Numbered from the stretch's first letter, positions 50,324 to 62,259 are shown. The stretch is DNA of 64,000 nucleotides from Aulostomus chinensis (GCA_037954235.1 JBBMOA010000012.1:2846501-2910500), one strand, 5' to 3'. The notes: generated by a model from the letters alone, not told the origin. Made by a program: numbers and translations.

Positions 50324-52904
50324 TTTCAACACGTCTACAACACGACACCAGTATAAAGACACTTGAGCTGTCGGCTCGAGGTGCTTCACCAGAACGTCTT
50401 CGGTCGAATGATCAAATCGGCCATTGTTCTGATCGCGTGTGGTTTTCTAGGGTGGGAACGGTTTTATGTTACAAGACGGAACGTTTTCAGCTTCCAGTTA
50501 AACCTCAAATGTAGAAACAACAGGACGGAACGCGGCGCAGAGCTCAGTGACGAGGTCAAACACAAGTTACACAACAAATCCTCTCATCGAGGTGGGAAAC
50601 CAGCCGAGCGCCTGATGGATGAAAAACCAACCTGCCAACCTCCATGTTTAGCGTTCAGACTGGGTTTTTTTCAATTTCTTTTTCATATCATACATGCATA
50701 TGAGAACATTGGGTAGAACGTGTAGACCAGCGGAACAAGGTCCGATAGCTGTTGATAACAATGTGAGTGTTTTATCATAATAAAGGATCATTAATGCTTT
50801 ATGAAAGAGTGGGAGTTGCTACTGAGGCACCGTGACGTTCATCAGCCCCGGCTCCTCTGAGTGCAGCCGGCAGGTCAGACGGAGCTCTGTGGCACCGTCC
50901 TGTTCTGAGCGCTGCTGTGGTTCACGCAGGACATCTGCAGCCATTCGCAGTGATTTTATTTGGATGTTTGAGCTTCGCTGTGCAGGCGGAGTGTGGAGTC
51001 CCAGATTCATCTCCTGATGGATTCTTCCAGGTTGCCCGCAGACGAACATCAGGCTTTTTGTCTCGAGTCGTTCCTCCGGCTTCTCGTTGCTTTTGTGTGG
51101 ATATTGGAGGCAGGGACTGAGGACCACACTGCTCATTGCATTCCAGTCTGCTTCAGACACGACGGGTACAAATCAATAGAGGAATATCTGTTTTCTCTCT
51201 TGGGTGGCAAAAATCTGACCCACTGAGCATCCTTACTTACTGGAGACTGTCTTTCTCAGAGTCCTTTCTGCTCGCTGCTTCCCTCCACAATCAATGTCTC
51301 CGATGTGTCTCATCTTCACTCGTCAGTGTTTCCAGAACTAAAACGGGCTGGAGACCAGACAGCGACCCAGATTGTCTGGGCTGCTGTTTGATCCGGTTCA
51401 GCTGACCCAGTCTGCTGCTTATCAGTCACAACAAGATGAGCGCAAATAAAAAGCACTGCAAGTGCCTGCAGGGCCTGACTTCCAGTGAACGGGGGGGTAG
51501 ATGGGGGGGCATTTGATAGCCGGCCTCAGCAGCAGGTTGAAATAGGAGTTTGACAGATTGTGGTGGTGCTGCTGGCCTCATTACCTCACCCGGCACTGCG
51601 GCTGTGTGCGGTGGAGACGATCCAGAGCAGGCTGACGGAAGCGCTTTGCTGCAAGTGCACTGGCGTGGCGTTTGTTCCCACCGCAGAGAACCGGCTCCTG
51701 ATTGGGCCAGAACAAATCCAAAACCCTGAACGGCAGCTTTGTCTTTGCTGCTGCTGCCAGATAGACACATACATACGATATCCCTCAGCTGGGGGGGCGG
51801 AGCAGGAGAATTCCCCACTCATTTATGCACACGTACCCATAAAATGGCTCGGCGCCAAACACTGAGGGACGTTGAAGCAACTAAACGTCAAACAGAACCT
51901 TCCAGGACAGCAGGACCTCTCCAGGGAGACACAGCCCCCCTCAGAAGTCATTATCCAGAAAAGCTCGTTTCTCCCTCTTGATGAATCCACACACTTGATA
52001 AAGCAATTAAAATCATAGACTGGCCTCTGGACACAGACCTACAGAAAATAGATTTCCAGCCATTCCCTCGTAGCCATGTTGCTGGTGCAGCTAAGGGTTA
52101 ACAGCTTCAGTGCATTAGTTTCACTTCCTATTTCCCTGCTCCGTGGTTTGAAAGATGAAATTAGAAAACGTCAGTCGAGCAACATTATTATTTTTAGCAT
52201 TTCTCATGCTTGAGATGAAGATATTCTGATCCAGTTTGGGTTTTGGTGCGTTACGCTTTCATGGGTTGAGAGTCCCACTCCCGCTCCCGCTACCGTGACA
52301 CGTCTGGAACGGCTTGAGAGAGTTTTCCTCAAACTCGGCACAAACTGCTCATCAAAATCACATTACAAGCAGGCAGACGCCAGATTCGTCAGTCAAACTG
52401 TGGGCTGAAACGCCTTCAACTGGTGCGGCGCTGCAGAGGTCGGCAGTCGGTCAGAGAGGAACGGCGCTCTGTCTCATTGCAAACCTCATCGTAATTACAA
52501 TATCAGTCCATATAACCGCAATTGCAGCAGGTCTTGATGAGCAGCTTGTGCAGCTGTAGTGTAGACGTCCACTGGGACCCATGGATGATCTGAGAAAAGG
52601 TCAGAGGTCACTGTGACAGGCAAACAGGGCAGACACATACATACGCCATCTTCTACGTCTTCATTTTGCTTCAGTACTTGAAGTTTACACCCAGACGAAT
52701 TCTTTTATTCTGTAGGGGAAAAAGTCCCTCAAACCTCCTCTGAGCACCGAGTCCTGGTTCCTGACCCTCCCATGCTCGGGTTCCCTCCCACACACCAGCA
52801 CATCACCAAGTCCTCAAGCTGGTTCTGACCATATCTGAGATGATCTGGTCGATCCACGAGGAGGAGCACGCCAACGTAATAAACGAGTGTATAATACCCT
52901 GTTG

Positions 52905-52918
52905 CCACCAGGTGGCGC
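52905..52918 (+). promoter_or_regulatory. CTCF-like motif upstream of TFPI exon 2
   Basis: CCACCAGGTGGCGC fits CCASYAGRKGGCRS at every position. It lies 132 bases before the exon 2 acceptor. Confidence 0.35.
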
Positions 52919-53050
52919 TATGATGCGTCTGCCCTCCTGGGCTCATTCTCCTCCCCTCCGCTATTTCTGGTGAGATTCTGCTTCATGGTTTTGTGTAACC
53001 CTGCTGACAAACCGCCCTGAAAGCCTCGTGTTCTCGTCTCGCTCCAACAG

Positions 53051-53251
53051 ATGGACCCCAGCCGGAGCTTTTCATCTTCAACGAGCTGTGCGCCATGAAG
53101 GATGACCCTGGACCCTGCAAGGCCATCAAGGAAAGGTTCTTCTTCAACGTGGACACGGGACGCTGCGATCTCTTCGAGTACGGAGGCTGCGGAGGAAATA
53201 CAAACAATTTCGAGACCTTGGAGGCATGCGAGGAGACGTGCGTGGTCTCAG
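53051..53251 (+). CDS. tfpi: TFPI exon 2: N-terminal acidic segment and Kunitz domain 1
   Basis: After the split Asp codon comes GPQPELFIFNEL and then a complete Kunitz domain with exact family spacing C-x8-C-x15-C-x7-C-x12-C-x3-C (residues 43-93 of the joined protein). The reactive bond follows Cys52 at Lys53 (GPCKAI), the P1 Lys that in TFPI Kunitz 1 engages factor VIIa. CKAIKERFFFN and YGGCGGNTNNFET are close to the mammalian TFPI first domain, which distinguishes it from TFPI-2. The acidic N-terminal segment is much shorter than in mammals. Acceptor GCTCCAACAG|AT, donor CTCAG|GTGAGT, both phase 1. Confidence 0.92.
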
Positions 53252-53734
53252 GTGAGTCAGCGCTGCGCTCCCCGGCACGCCACCGCGCCAGGAGTCGTCC
53301 TCCGTGAGTAGATTGTTGGGAAATGGTCGCCGCTGTTTTCAGGGACTGTTGTTCCTCAGAGTTCCACCTAAGGCATAAAATCCTATTACACAGTGATTTT
53401 GTCGCCGTGCAACCACAATGGAACCTTGCCAGCACATTAATTTTAAAGTTGTGCTGGAGGCGTGTGGTTGATGAAAGGAATGGGCACTTTGAAGGATCAG
53501 TCGCTGTTGTTTTATTCATACACAGAAGGAATTGATGATGCGAAGATGAATTAATAGTTGATAACTGGAAATAATGTGTTCAAGCACAATTGGATTTCTG
53601 GATTTTGCTGTGTGTGGAAATTGATTTGAAATGTTCACACGTTGACGTGTAATCCAATCAATCAAAGCCCTGCTAACGGATTCATGCGGCCTTGAAACGT
53701 CACGCAGCCGTTCACACATCACCACCACACCGCC

Positions 53735-53820
53735 ACACGTGTGTCCAGCAACACGTGTGTCCAGCAACACGTGTGTCCAGCAACACGTGTGTCCAGCAAC
53801 ACGTGTGTCCAGCAACACGT
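53735..53820. repeat. 16-bp tandem repeat carrying E-boxes
   Basis: Five copies of ACACGTGTGTCCAGCA (starting 53735, 53751, 53767, 53783, 53799) plus a partial sixth. Each full copy contains the palindromic E-box CACGTG. It is 480 bases after exon 2. Confidence 0.95.
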
Positions 53821-54581
53821 AAACACGGCTGAAGAACCCTACTGGCAGTCGTGTGTTATATTTCGTTTGAAGTTGCGTTGAAATCGTCTTAAAAAAGTCT
53901 TGAACTGAACACCAGAGGAAGACTATTGACAACCTGAGCGATGGAGGGAGAGGCTGCAGGGAAACGGTGACCGTCTATCACCACAATCTCTAAATATGAT
54001 TTCTTCAGCTGCCAAAAATGTGTCATCCCGATCCGAGTGATCAAAGGGGTTTCTGCAAGCCAAGAAATTCTTCTTTCAACCATTTCACATGAACTCAATG
54101 CAGCTCATGTCCCTCCACTGGTCTAGAACACAGAGTCCTGATCCAGACCGCCTTCCAGAGTTAATCCCCGTCCCTTTCAACGTTCTCTGATGTTATCGTT
54201 CTCCCCAGCCATCTTCATTAAAATCTGCCCGTCAGGTTCTGAGATAGCCTGCTGGCGAACCGTGGTCGCACCGTCTGGACTGCAGGAAATCAATAGCAAA
54301 TCACTGCTCTCATTATCCGCTTTAAAAGTCTAAATGACAAATGACAACCGGCCGATTCAACCGTCTTCTCCCATGATCCTCACCTGTGTCTGCGGGCTGG
54401 ACGGAACCCTCAGCAGGACCTTCTGCAGTCAGGGAGAGCGATGGAAATGATGGAGGAAGAGGTCTGGCTGGAGGATTATGGGAAATTGATTCCATGTAGT
54501 GTACATCATAGCTGGACTACAGAAAGACGGGTTCAGTGGGGCTTCGGGGTGTTTGTGCCTGAAGTGTCTCTCCCCAGCATG

Positions 54582-54617
54582 CACACACACACACACACAC
54601 AGTCACACACACACACA
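54582..54617. repeat. interrupted (CA)n microsatellite
   Basis: Two CA runs separated by AGT. Confidence 0.85.
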
Positions 54618-56824
54618 GTGACGCAGCAGCTGCAAGTTCACAGTTCAGACCTCATTATTCCAGGCGATATAAAGCATCCCAGTGGATGTAAGCGGGTAAT
54701 GAAGATCAGAATAATAAGGATGAAGTGTGGGCCGTGTCTTAAGTGCAGCCTCGACAGCGTAATAACACTCAGTCAGCGCTCCGCTTTTGTTGAGGATGTT
54801 GTCGATCTGTATCACCGAGGCGCAATCAGAGTCGCAACAACTAGACTTGTGACACCAGGAGGAGAATTCTTTCGCTGTCAGAGGACACGTTTTCAAAAGA
54901 GCTTCAGCCGACAGGGAGATTAGAAGTCAGCAAACTGGTGATTGGCAACGCCGCATCCACAGCATGAAATTTAATCTCCATCAGGAAGGAAATCACACCT
55001 CCAGCCGGCCTGATCAACATGAAATGTGCTTTTGAAAGCACTGAAATGACACCACAACAGTCAGATGGCGCCTGACTGACGGCGTGCTCTTCCTCAATGG
55101 CCAATAACCTTTCCACAGAGGCATTAAGCAGACAAGCAGATCATGAATTTATTTGCATGCATCGGTCTCGGCGCGCCCACACCCTCGCGTCTGCACTGTG
55201 ATGACCTCCTGACGGGGTGGAAGCGCCATGAAAAGGTCACATTAAGACTCTCATACAAAAGAAGCTTTTTGATCATCGAGGAAAAAGCGCTTCCTAAACC
55301 CGAGTTGTTAAAGCGAAACCCCTCCGCCGCGGCTTTAGAGCTGAACAGTCTTGTAAAAGGAGAGCGGGGTTTTGTTGTGGTTCCAGTCCAAATAAAGAGT
55401 GCTCACAATTCCCATGCTACTGCAATAACTCTGGATTAATGGTAAGATTTTGTACAAATCCCATAATAAATGTTATTTCTGCTCCTGTAATTCCCTGCCA
55501 GTGGTGGGGATTCACCCAGCAATGCCGCGCTCGCTAACCTTTAAGCCGCCGCCGCAGTTCAATACTTCAATAGAGAAGAAAGGGGACTTGACAAAGTAAT
55601 AAAACAGCAGCCGTGTCTGTGATGGATGTGGACAAACGCTGGTCTTAATGAGAAACTGGAGCTTTTTCACTGGCTTCTCTCGTGTCTCCATTCTAATGCA
55701 GTACTAAGTTTAATAACGATTAACTAAATTAGCAGCCGTCTGACACCTTTGTCCCCCTTCTATGTCTTCCTATTATTAATTTGCATCCTGTCTCTCCAGC
55801 ATGCTGGTATTTTAATGTTTCCTGTGTAAACATCCAGATTGCAATTTTAACGGCGCCGCGCCGCGTCGTCACACCGCCACCGACGCCCGACCTCCGAGAG
55901 GGATTTTATATTCCATCTTCAGACATTTTCAAATGTCATGGCACTTTCAGCTTGTAGAATCAGATCTGAAGAGCAGGAGGGTAATTTATCCAGCGCAGGA
56001 GGCTTGTTACCATTAAATCACTGACATTTTAATGCTCATAAACAGCACAGGCAGGTGCTGGTGGTTTCACGCTCCTCTCCGCCGGCTTTGGTCTCCAGTC
56101 CACAACAATTTGTAACTCAAGATGACACACGCATGACCGGGATGTTCTCTGTAGTTCCCGGAGTGCTGTCGAGAGCGCTCTCTTATACCTCAGCAGCAGG
56201 CGAAATCTTTTGCTTTCCCACACTGTTGATTTAGTGAAACCATAATGAGTCACAACCGCCGTGTCCCAGGCTGCCCCGTGATCTGCTGCACCGCTCCCCA
56301 GCTCCGTCTCCACACATCACACACACAAGTGGTGTTTCTCTGTGACAGCTGCACTTTTTTCTGTTTTGCTTTAAGGCTCAGACACAGACATCGTAAAGAA
56401 AGAAGGCAAAAAGGAAATAAGGGGCTGAAAGCTTCATGGAAACAAAAGGCTGTGACGTTAGCCGGAGGTCGCAGCAGCTGCTAGCGCGTGAAGCAGGAGG
56501 AGAGTCGGCCGCCAGTAAATCACAGAAAAGTTCAGTCTTGAAAACTTTGTACCGCCGTCAGACATGAGCACTGACGCAATCAGGGTCCTCGCCGTTATTA
56601 CGAACAGCGCCGGTTCCGTTTGTGATGTGTGTGAAGGTCTCACACGGGGGGGTAGCCGGCTGCGGCTGCATGGTAGCCAAGTACAACGTCAAAACAGCCA
56701 CGAAACGCCGCAACCGTCACACGAACGACTCTCGCCACAAAACAAATCTGAGACTGTGGTTCTCAGCAGGAAGTGGAATGGAAGAAGAGGGTCCATTTCG
56801 AAGGAGTCCAAAGTGAAGACGTTC

Positions 56825-56968
56825 ATCTGGGGGTCGTGTTCTCCAGCGATCTGGGGGTCGTGTTCTCCAGCGTTCTGGGGGTCGTGTTCTCCAGCGATCT
56901 GGGGGTCGTGTTCTCCAGCGATCTGGGGGTCGTGTTCTCCAGCGATCTGGGGGTCGTGTTCTCCAGCG
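56825..56968. repeat. 24-bp tandem repeat, six copies
   Basis: Six copies of ATCTGGGGGTCGTGTTCTCC+AGCG (starts 56825, 56849, 56873, 56897, 56921, 56945), nearly identical. Because 24 is a multiple of three and the unit lacks stops in several frames, open frames with 8-residue repeats (WGSCSPAI, LGVVFSSD, AGEHDPQI) appear on both strands. Having frames on both strands argues for a non-coding repeat. Confidence 0.95.
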
Positions 56969-57290
56969 AGGGGACTACGGAACACGACTTGGGTCGCAGG
57001 CTCAGACCAGCGAGCTTTGCGTTCACCTCGCCGCTGTGGTGAAGATTAGAGAGCGAAACGCTAATCCAGCCGTCAGCCTCTGTTCCTGCTCTCGTGGATG
57101 GTTTTGAAATATGACTCATGACTGAATACATAAGAGGTTGAACATGTGGTCGAGGCAGATGGCCGCCCACTCACAGCCCGCCCTCCAATATTAAGAGGTG
57201 GGGACATGTTTGCTCTGGATGAGCTGAATTAAATCAAAGAGCAAAGTTTAAGGTGTGCAGTACGCGAGCGTATCGTGTTCTACAACGCTA

Positions 57291-57345
57291 CAATTTCATT
57301 TGGCAGACGCTTTTGTCCAAAGCGACGTAGAACACAAGCAAGAAG
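57291..57345 (+). repeat. fragment of a dispersed teleost repeat
   Basis: Contains TTGGCAGACGCTTTTGTCC followed by AAAGCGACGTA, a signature I recall as part of a very common fish interspersed repeat. Only this short piece is recognisable. Confidence 0.45.
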
Positions 57346-59710
57346 TTGTGGTGTTGTTTGCTGCTACATCCAGAACTGCTTTGACGCGCCAAGAGCTTCC
57401 TCTTCAAACACCCCCGAAGCTGCAGGGACCAAATCTGAAGTTAAGAGAAAAGAAATCAAGACAAACCTGCTGACACGCCATCCAGCCGCCTGTCAGCAGG
57501 CTTTTATTCCGAGAAATCAAACTCAACACGAGAACAGCTTTTCCTTCTCATACAACTGCTGGATGAAAGGAAGAACGTCATTAAAGGAAGGTTTGGAACA
57601 TCAAACGGCAACAGCTTTTTAAGCTTAAACGCTTCTAAAGTGTTGACAGGATTATGAGGCTGATTGGCAGCAGCAGCCATGTTGGGAGGCTCGGTGATCC
57701 AGGAGTCCTCCTCACTACCCTTAAACTGTCCTCAGCTCTAGGAGTTGCTTTCAGTGCGAAAATGGTTTATGATATACTCTCAGATGAGAGCCGGAGGAGT
57801 CCAGCCGGCCCATCAGTATTTATAAGAGTCTCTCCTAAGTTACTTTTAGTCTTGAGATGTTTTTTGAATCCAGATCTGGCAAAGCTGAGTTCCCTGCAGC
57901 CTTATTAGGGAGTCATTTAAGCTCGTATTGGGAGAGACAGTCTGTGCCAAGATACCACAAACACCGTCTTTTAACCCCCCAGGATGTTGGTTAGACTACC
58001 AGCTTGATTTATTCTGATCCTCATAGATGCAGAAATAACGTTATAATATTTATTGCTGTTGATGGAGGCCTCCTGTGGGGTTGGATTATGTCTCCATCTA
58101 GTGGCCGCGCTTAGACTCACTCACTCAGATTGACTGTATTTCAGTAGAGAATCCCAGGAAGCCAGACAAGGTCGGAACTTTTAGAGGAGGAGCAGCAAAG
58201 GCTTTGAAAATAATGTCTCCAATACAACAGATGAAAGAAACTCAGGAGTGACGAAGAGGAGGAGGCAGCGCAGGTGATGAGGCGACTCTGAAACAACAGT
58301 TTTTTGTTCATACACCAACCTGGCCGCTCCTCAAATCAGAGTCCGGCCTGCTGTTCCGTAGAAATATTGAGGCTCCCTCTGGAGAGCCGCCAAAACGCTG
58401 CGGCGAGGGACTGCGTGATTCACAGTCTTGAAAAAAGAGCTGCCCGATAATTCCCCTCAAAACACAAATCACCTTTTCCACCTTCACAGCTTTAATAGAG
58501 AATTGTGTTTCTGAATAATTCATCACTGCATTGCTTGAGGGAGAGTGCCAGACCGCCGCTTGACACATCGATTTGGTGCTTTTAAGTCAAAGTCACCTCA
58601 TAAGATGTATTTAGCTGTTGTATGATGCAGTATTCTGATGACAAGACGCTGCACGCATCACCGCGAGACTTCCCCAGGTGGGGACCTGGATTACAGACGC
58701 CCTGGAGTTTGATGCTAAACGATGTTAACCAGGCATCATCTGATTAAATATGTGCAAGGATTTGCGGGCACCATCAACCAGCCTCCCTCCAACCACGGCT
58801 TTCCTCCAGCCGCCTTCCTGAAATCACCGGAGCCCTGGGCATCAATGTGGTCCGGTTTCACCTGCATGCACAACCTGTCCGAAGGACGGACTCACCTCTG
58901 ACTTGTTGCAGCAAAATTAGTAGAAACAAGGTGGTAAAGAGGCATCCTTCACTCAAATAGGTGTCAGATAGGCGAACTGGGTTTTTCCTTCCTGTATATT
59001 GAGCTTGAGGGTTAACGGCGGCAAAAGCTGCTCAGACATGTCAGTTAACGACCCCTCAAGTGCATCACCTGACATAATCCACGTCCTCTGCATCCAGACG
59101 AAGGCTCAGCAATCCACGAGTAGCAAAGAGTCCCAGTTTGACGCCAACGTGAACGAAGGCGAGCGGCGCGGTTCAGCTGAATGCGCCAGCTGGTCACACG
59201 TGGCGCCGCCGCCAGTGAACCAGAAGGCTCCCGAGTGCCGATAGATGAACTTGAGTGTTTGTACGCAGACATTTTGAGCAGCTGCACTGGTGTTTTGTTG
59301 TTAGCTGTTTGCCTCCTTTAGCTTCGAGCTAAATACACGTGACTGGCTCTTTCTGCATTCTTGTGAGTGATGCAGGAACGCAAAAAATATCTTTGTGAGC
59401 TCAAGACACTGGTAAGAATTTATGGATGCTACAGATTCACACCTTCATTCACTCAGTCCTCTCGCTTAGACACTTGTTAGCGACCGCCGTTGATGAGACA
59501 CGCAAAAAGCTTCTACGTTTGCAGGTGTGGTATTTACCGATGTATTTTAGGCCGTAGAGAAAAGCATAAAAATATCTTAGACTTGTGTAAAAAGACCTTA
59601 TTTAAGGCCTGAAATCAAAAACCCATTGACTTTGCCACGAGCAACCCGGAGGCACAGCGATGCTAACTGATTTCTGGGTTTATAACTCCTTCCTGCATTG
59701 CTCTGTGACG

Positions 59711-59815
59711 GCTGCAGCGGCGGTGCAGCAGTAGCGGTTGCGGCAGCAGCGGTCGCGGCAGCAGCGGTTGCGGCAGCAGCGGTAGCGGCGGCAGCTCCCG
59801 TGGCAGCGGCAGCTC
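59711..59815. repeat. 15-bp GCGGCAGCAGCGGTT-type repeat
   Basis: GC-rich imperfect array with a 15-base period, fully three-base periodic. Ala/Thr- and Leu/Pro-rich frames crossing it on the - strand are composition artefacts. Confidence 0.85.
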
Positions 59816-61157
59816 CCCTGTCTGCTGGTGTTGACGCGCAATGAAGAGGCTCCAAATGCAGCCTGTAAAGAGATGGCGCGAACAACAATGCACGTTAATG
59901 ACATTTTAAATGCCTTCAAATGTAGAAGAGTTAACGATCGACTGTCAAGGGTGAAAACAAGGAGAATGATTAGAAACAAGAATTAGACACCAGGTGAACA
60001 GAGATCACGATCCCAACCCTCAGAGACCCACCGCTCAGATTGGATTGAAACTCTGAGAAGTGAAAGAGAGGAAATGAGAGCCGAGGTGAGAGGTAGCGGA
60101 GATACGGCCCAAAATAAGAGCCAGACGAGGAGGAGGAGGAGGAGCGGGTCTCAGGGGACGAGGGAGCTCAAGGAACCGGACTCTCCGCTGGATGGGAAAC
60201 TGGCGGGAGTGGAAGTGTCACTGTAGGACTCTGCAGACAGGAAGCGGTCACCGCGTCACGGTCTGGCGCTGTCTTCACCGTGTCTACGGCGCACCCTCTC
60301 CTCCCCGCACGGCTCACCAGGTTCCCAGGGTGTTTCCATGTCCTCTTTCATTGCATCAAGCTGAAGTGTGCTACCACAGCTCCATCCATCAACAGCAGTT
60401 ATGCTTTCGCTGCAGATCTGAAGTTTCAGTCCAGGCGGCGGTGGCCTGTTCGATCACCTCGTGTTGATTTTATCAAAGCGAGTCGATCGCTGAACCATCG
60501 GAGCTTTGAGTTCATAGCAAAACAAAATTAAAAAACGCATCCATGCAGGAAAATTAGAAAGGGAGTCTTTCTACCTCTCCACAGTCTGCTGGTGAGGGCG
60601 TTTTTCCAGCGGTTAATAAACGCATGACAACAGTGGCGGCGGCTGCGTGGAGGGAGGCGAGAGAGAACGCAGCTCCTGAACTTTGGAGAGCCTCAACTCA
60701 AAGAACGCCAAGTCATTCTTATTTCGTCAACTTGTGACAAATCTGGAGCTGATTTGAGTTCGTTTCGTCGACAGATGTGCGATAGTTCCGCACCACAAGC
60801 ACGTCTGTAACAGCGCAGTGCAGAACTCATACTTCCTCACGCGTCACGTGACTGCCGCCACCGTCACCCTGGAAGTCACTGTGACGCACGCGGGCTGTGA
60901 CCGGTGACCTTGAGCTTTAGAAATGAAACGTATGACACCCCAAAAGACTCTTAACTTTCCTTCCACGCTCCACGCCGCCTGTAGTTCTCATTTTTGAGGG
61001 TTTATCATCAAGCGTGTGATGGGCGCCATGCAGGGTCTGTGGCGTGCTGCCTCCAGCTGGGTTGGCTGTCTGAGGGGGCGCGGTCTACCGCGTCTATGTA
61101 AATGTTACCGTTCGTTTTATTTTGCTCACTGTGTTTCTCTCTCTCTCTCTTTCCTAG

Positions 61158-61334
61158 AGGACAAGAGCCCCTGTCACCTGCCCGAGGCCCCCGGGCCCTG
61201 CCGAGGCCTGGTGACGCGCTACCTCTTCGACAGCCTGACTCAGCAGTGCAGGCACTTCTTTTACGGCGGCTGCTTTGGCAACGCCAACAATTTCAGGAGC
61301 ATGGCGGAGTGCCAGTCCAAGTGCCAGAACCCAG
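61158..61334 (+). CDS. tfpi: TFPI exon 3: Kunitz domain 2
   Basis: Starts with two bases completing a Glu codon, then DKSPC and a complete Kunitz domain (Cys 102, 111, 127, 135, 148, 152; spacing 8-15-7-12-3). P1 is Arg112 (GPCRGL), as in the factor Xa-binding second domain of TFPI. The CRGLVTRYLFD and YGGCFGNANNF parts are close to the family pattern. Acceptor TTTCCTAG|AG after a CT-rich tract, donor CCAG|GTACGC, phase 1 at both ends, so skipping the exon would keep the frame. Confidence 0.9.
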
Positions 61335-62007
61335 GTACGCCTCTGACTAGCAGCCCGTCGAGGACTGTAGGTTCTGGTCCAGATAGGAGGGAGGTTTTTG
61401 TGGTCAGCAGCCTGGATGTTCCGTGACTGGGCGGGGGGGAAGTGTATCCCAGTTGTTTTTTGCAGTTGAATTTTAAAAAATGCCTCAAATGGGCTCAGAT
61501 CAGTTAGCGAGCTGTAATTCCTAAACGTTTGGATTCACAGTCAACCCTGGAATATCTTTCCAACGGCGCAGAGTGAAAGTACTTCAGAGTGGTGATGTAA
61601 TCCAAACACTTCTACTAACTTATAATGAATCCAAGCTGACCGTGAAATAACGATCCAGCTCCGTTCAAATTGTTCCGCGCTGACTAAAGTCCACTCAATT
61701 ATGCTAAACGTAGAAGTCATTTAGACGCCGAAGCTGTCAAAGAAAATAACAAGCAAGTCGCTCGGCCGGCGCCGAAACCTCCGGCGCCTCTGTGCGCCTC
61801 AAATCAGGAGGAGGAGTGTCGGTGTTTGCTTCCTTCCTTTTAATTCCAAAATTATAACTGGGACTGAAGGGGATTTGGTCTGAATGTGACGCGCTAGAGA
61901 AACTCTGGGATCTTGACTTGTGTTTTTATGCTGCTGTTGTATGAAGAGAGGTGGAAACTCACCTTTATGTTTCTTTTTCTTGTCTTTTTCCATTTTTGGT
62001 CACATAG

Positions 62008-62088
62008 TCAAGTCCACCAAGGCACCGGCGGTCCGTGTCCAGGCCGGCGCCAGGAGGTCCGGTGTCGTGCATCAAACCGTGAGAACCG
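62008..62088 (+). CDS. tfpi: TFPI exon 4: basic linker after Kunitz 2
   Basis: 27 codons, phase 1 at both ends, with a long pyrimidine tract and CACATAG acceptor and a CCG|GTATGA donor. Encodes V-KSTKAPAVRVQAGARRSGV and onward to VRT: basic, low in hydrophobics, no cysteines, as expected of the flexible spacer between the second and third Kunitz domains. It has no recognisable motif, so the call rests on frame, phase and splice signals. If the following 108-bp intron is retained, the frame runs 23 more codons to TGA at 62157-62159 with a hydrophobic stretch (see findings). Confidence 0.6.
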
Positions 62089-62196
62089 GTATGAGGACAT
62101 GGTTTTCACTCTTCTGTTTCTCCACTCTGGTGGCTGCTCCTGAGTTTATGGGTACGTGAGCTAATTGTCCTGAATCTTCCTGTCGACGCTCCTCAG

Positions 62197-62259
62197 CCGA
62201 AGCGACCGTCAGCAGAGCTCCGCTGCAGCAGAATCCCACCGCTCCAAACCACCACAAAG
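62197..62259 (+). CDS. tfpi: TFPI exon 5: second linker segment
   Basis: 21 codons, phase 1 at both ends (acceptor CGCTCCTCAG|CC, donor AAAG|GTACAG). Encodes A-EATVSRAPLQQNPTAPNHHK, rich in Pro, Ala, Gln and Asn, again a spacer. The exon carrying Kunitz 3 should follow but is not in the remaining 1.7 kb. Mammalian TFPI usually has a single linker exon here, so two short ones would be a variation. Confidence 0.5.

Larger units (their letters stand above)
33744..53050 (+). other. tfpi: TFPI intron 1 (19.3 kb)
   Basis: Apart from the repeats listed separately, no second gene is recognised inside it. Several stretches (for example 37340-37500 and 45840-46000) are AT-rich with homeobox-type TAAT words and could be enhancers, which cannot be judged from one sequence. 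Ends in a good acceptor, CGCTCCAACAG. Confidence 0.7.
53252..61157 (+). other. tfpi: TFPI intron 2 (7.9 kb)
   Basis: Repeats within it are listed separately. Mammalian TFPI has a linker exon between Kunitz 1 and 2. I saw no phase 1 exon here that clearly fills that role, so the two domains appear to join directly as CVVS-E-DKSPC. Stretches such as 55440-55850 are AT-rich and may be non-coding regulatory DNA. Ends in a CT-rich tract and the acceptor TTTCCTAG. Confidence 0.6.
33656..62259 (+). other. tfpi: TFPI gene span (5' part; continues beyond the window)
   Basis: Five exons (33656-33743, 53051-53251, 61158-61334, 62008-62088, 62197-62259) join in one frame with GT-AG boundaries, all phase 1. 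This is the usual arrangement of Kunitz-module genes and lets whole modules be shuffled or skipped. The joined product so far is about 203 residues: signal peptide, short acidic N-terminus, Kunitz 1, Kunitz 2, basic linker. The third Kunitz domain and C-terminus of a full TFPI are not found up to 64000. Fish often have two TFPI paralogues (a and b), and which this is cannot be told here. Confidence 0.8.

Noticed and set aside
52983..53519. 178-codon - strand frame over TFPI exon 2
   Set aside because: Antisense shadow of the Kunitz 1 exon and its flanks.
56564..57049. 161-codon + strand frame with WGSCSPAI repeats, and overlapping repeat frames on the - strand
   Set aside because: Produced by the 24-bp tandem repeat; frames are open on both strands, and flanking codons show no known domain.
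59598..59888. Ala/Thr-rich frame on the - strand
   Set aside because: Comes from the GCGGCAGCAGC repeat; no start context or domain.
62089..62196. Alternative donor at 62152 (G|GTACGT) extending exon 4
   Set aside because: Keeps phase 1, but would leave an intron of only 45 bases, too short for normal vertebrate splicing.
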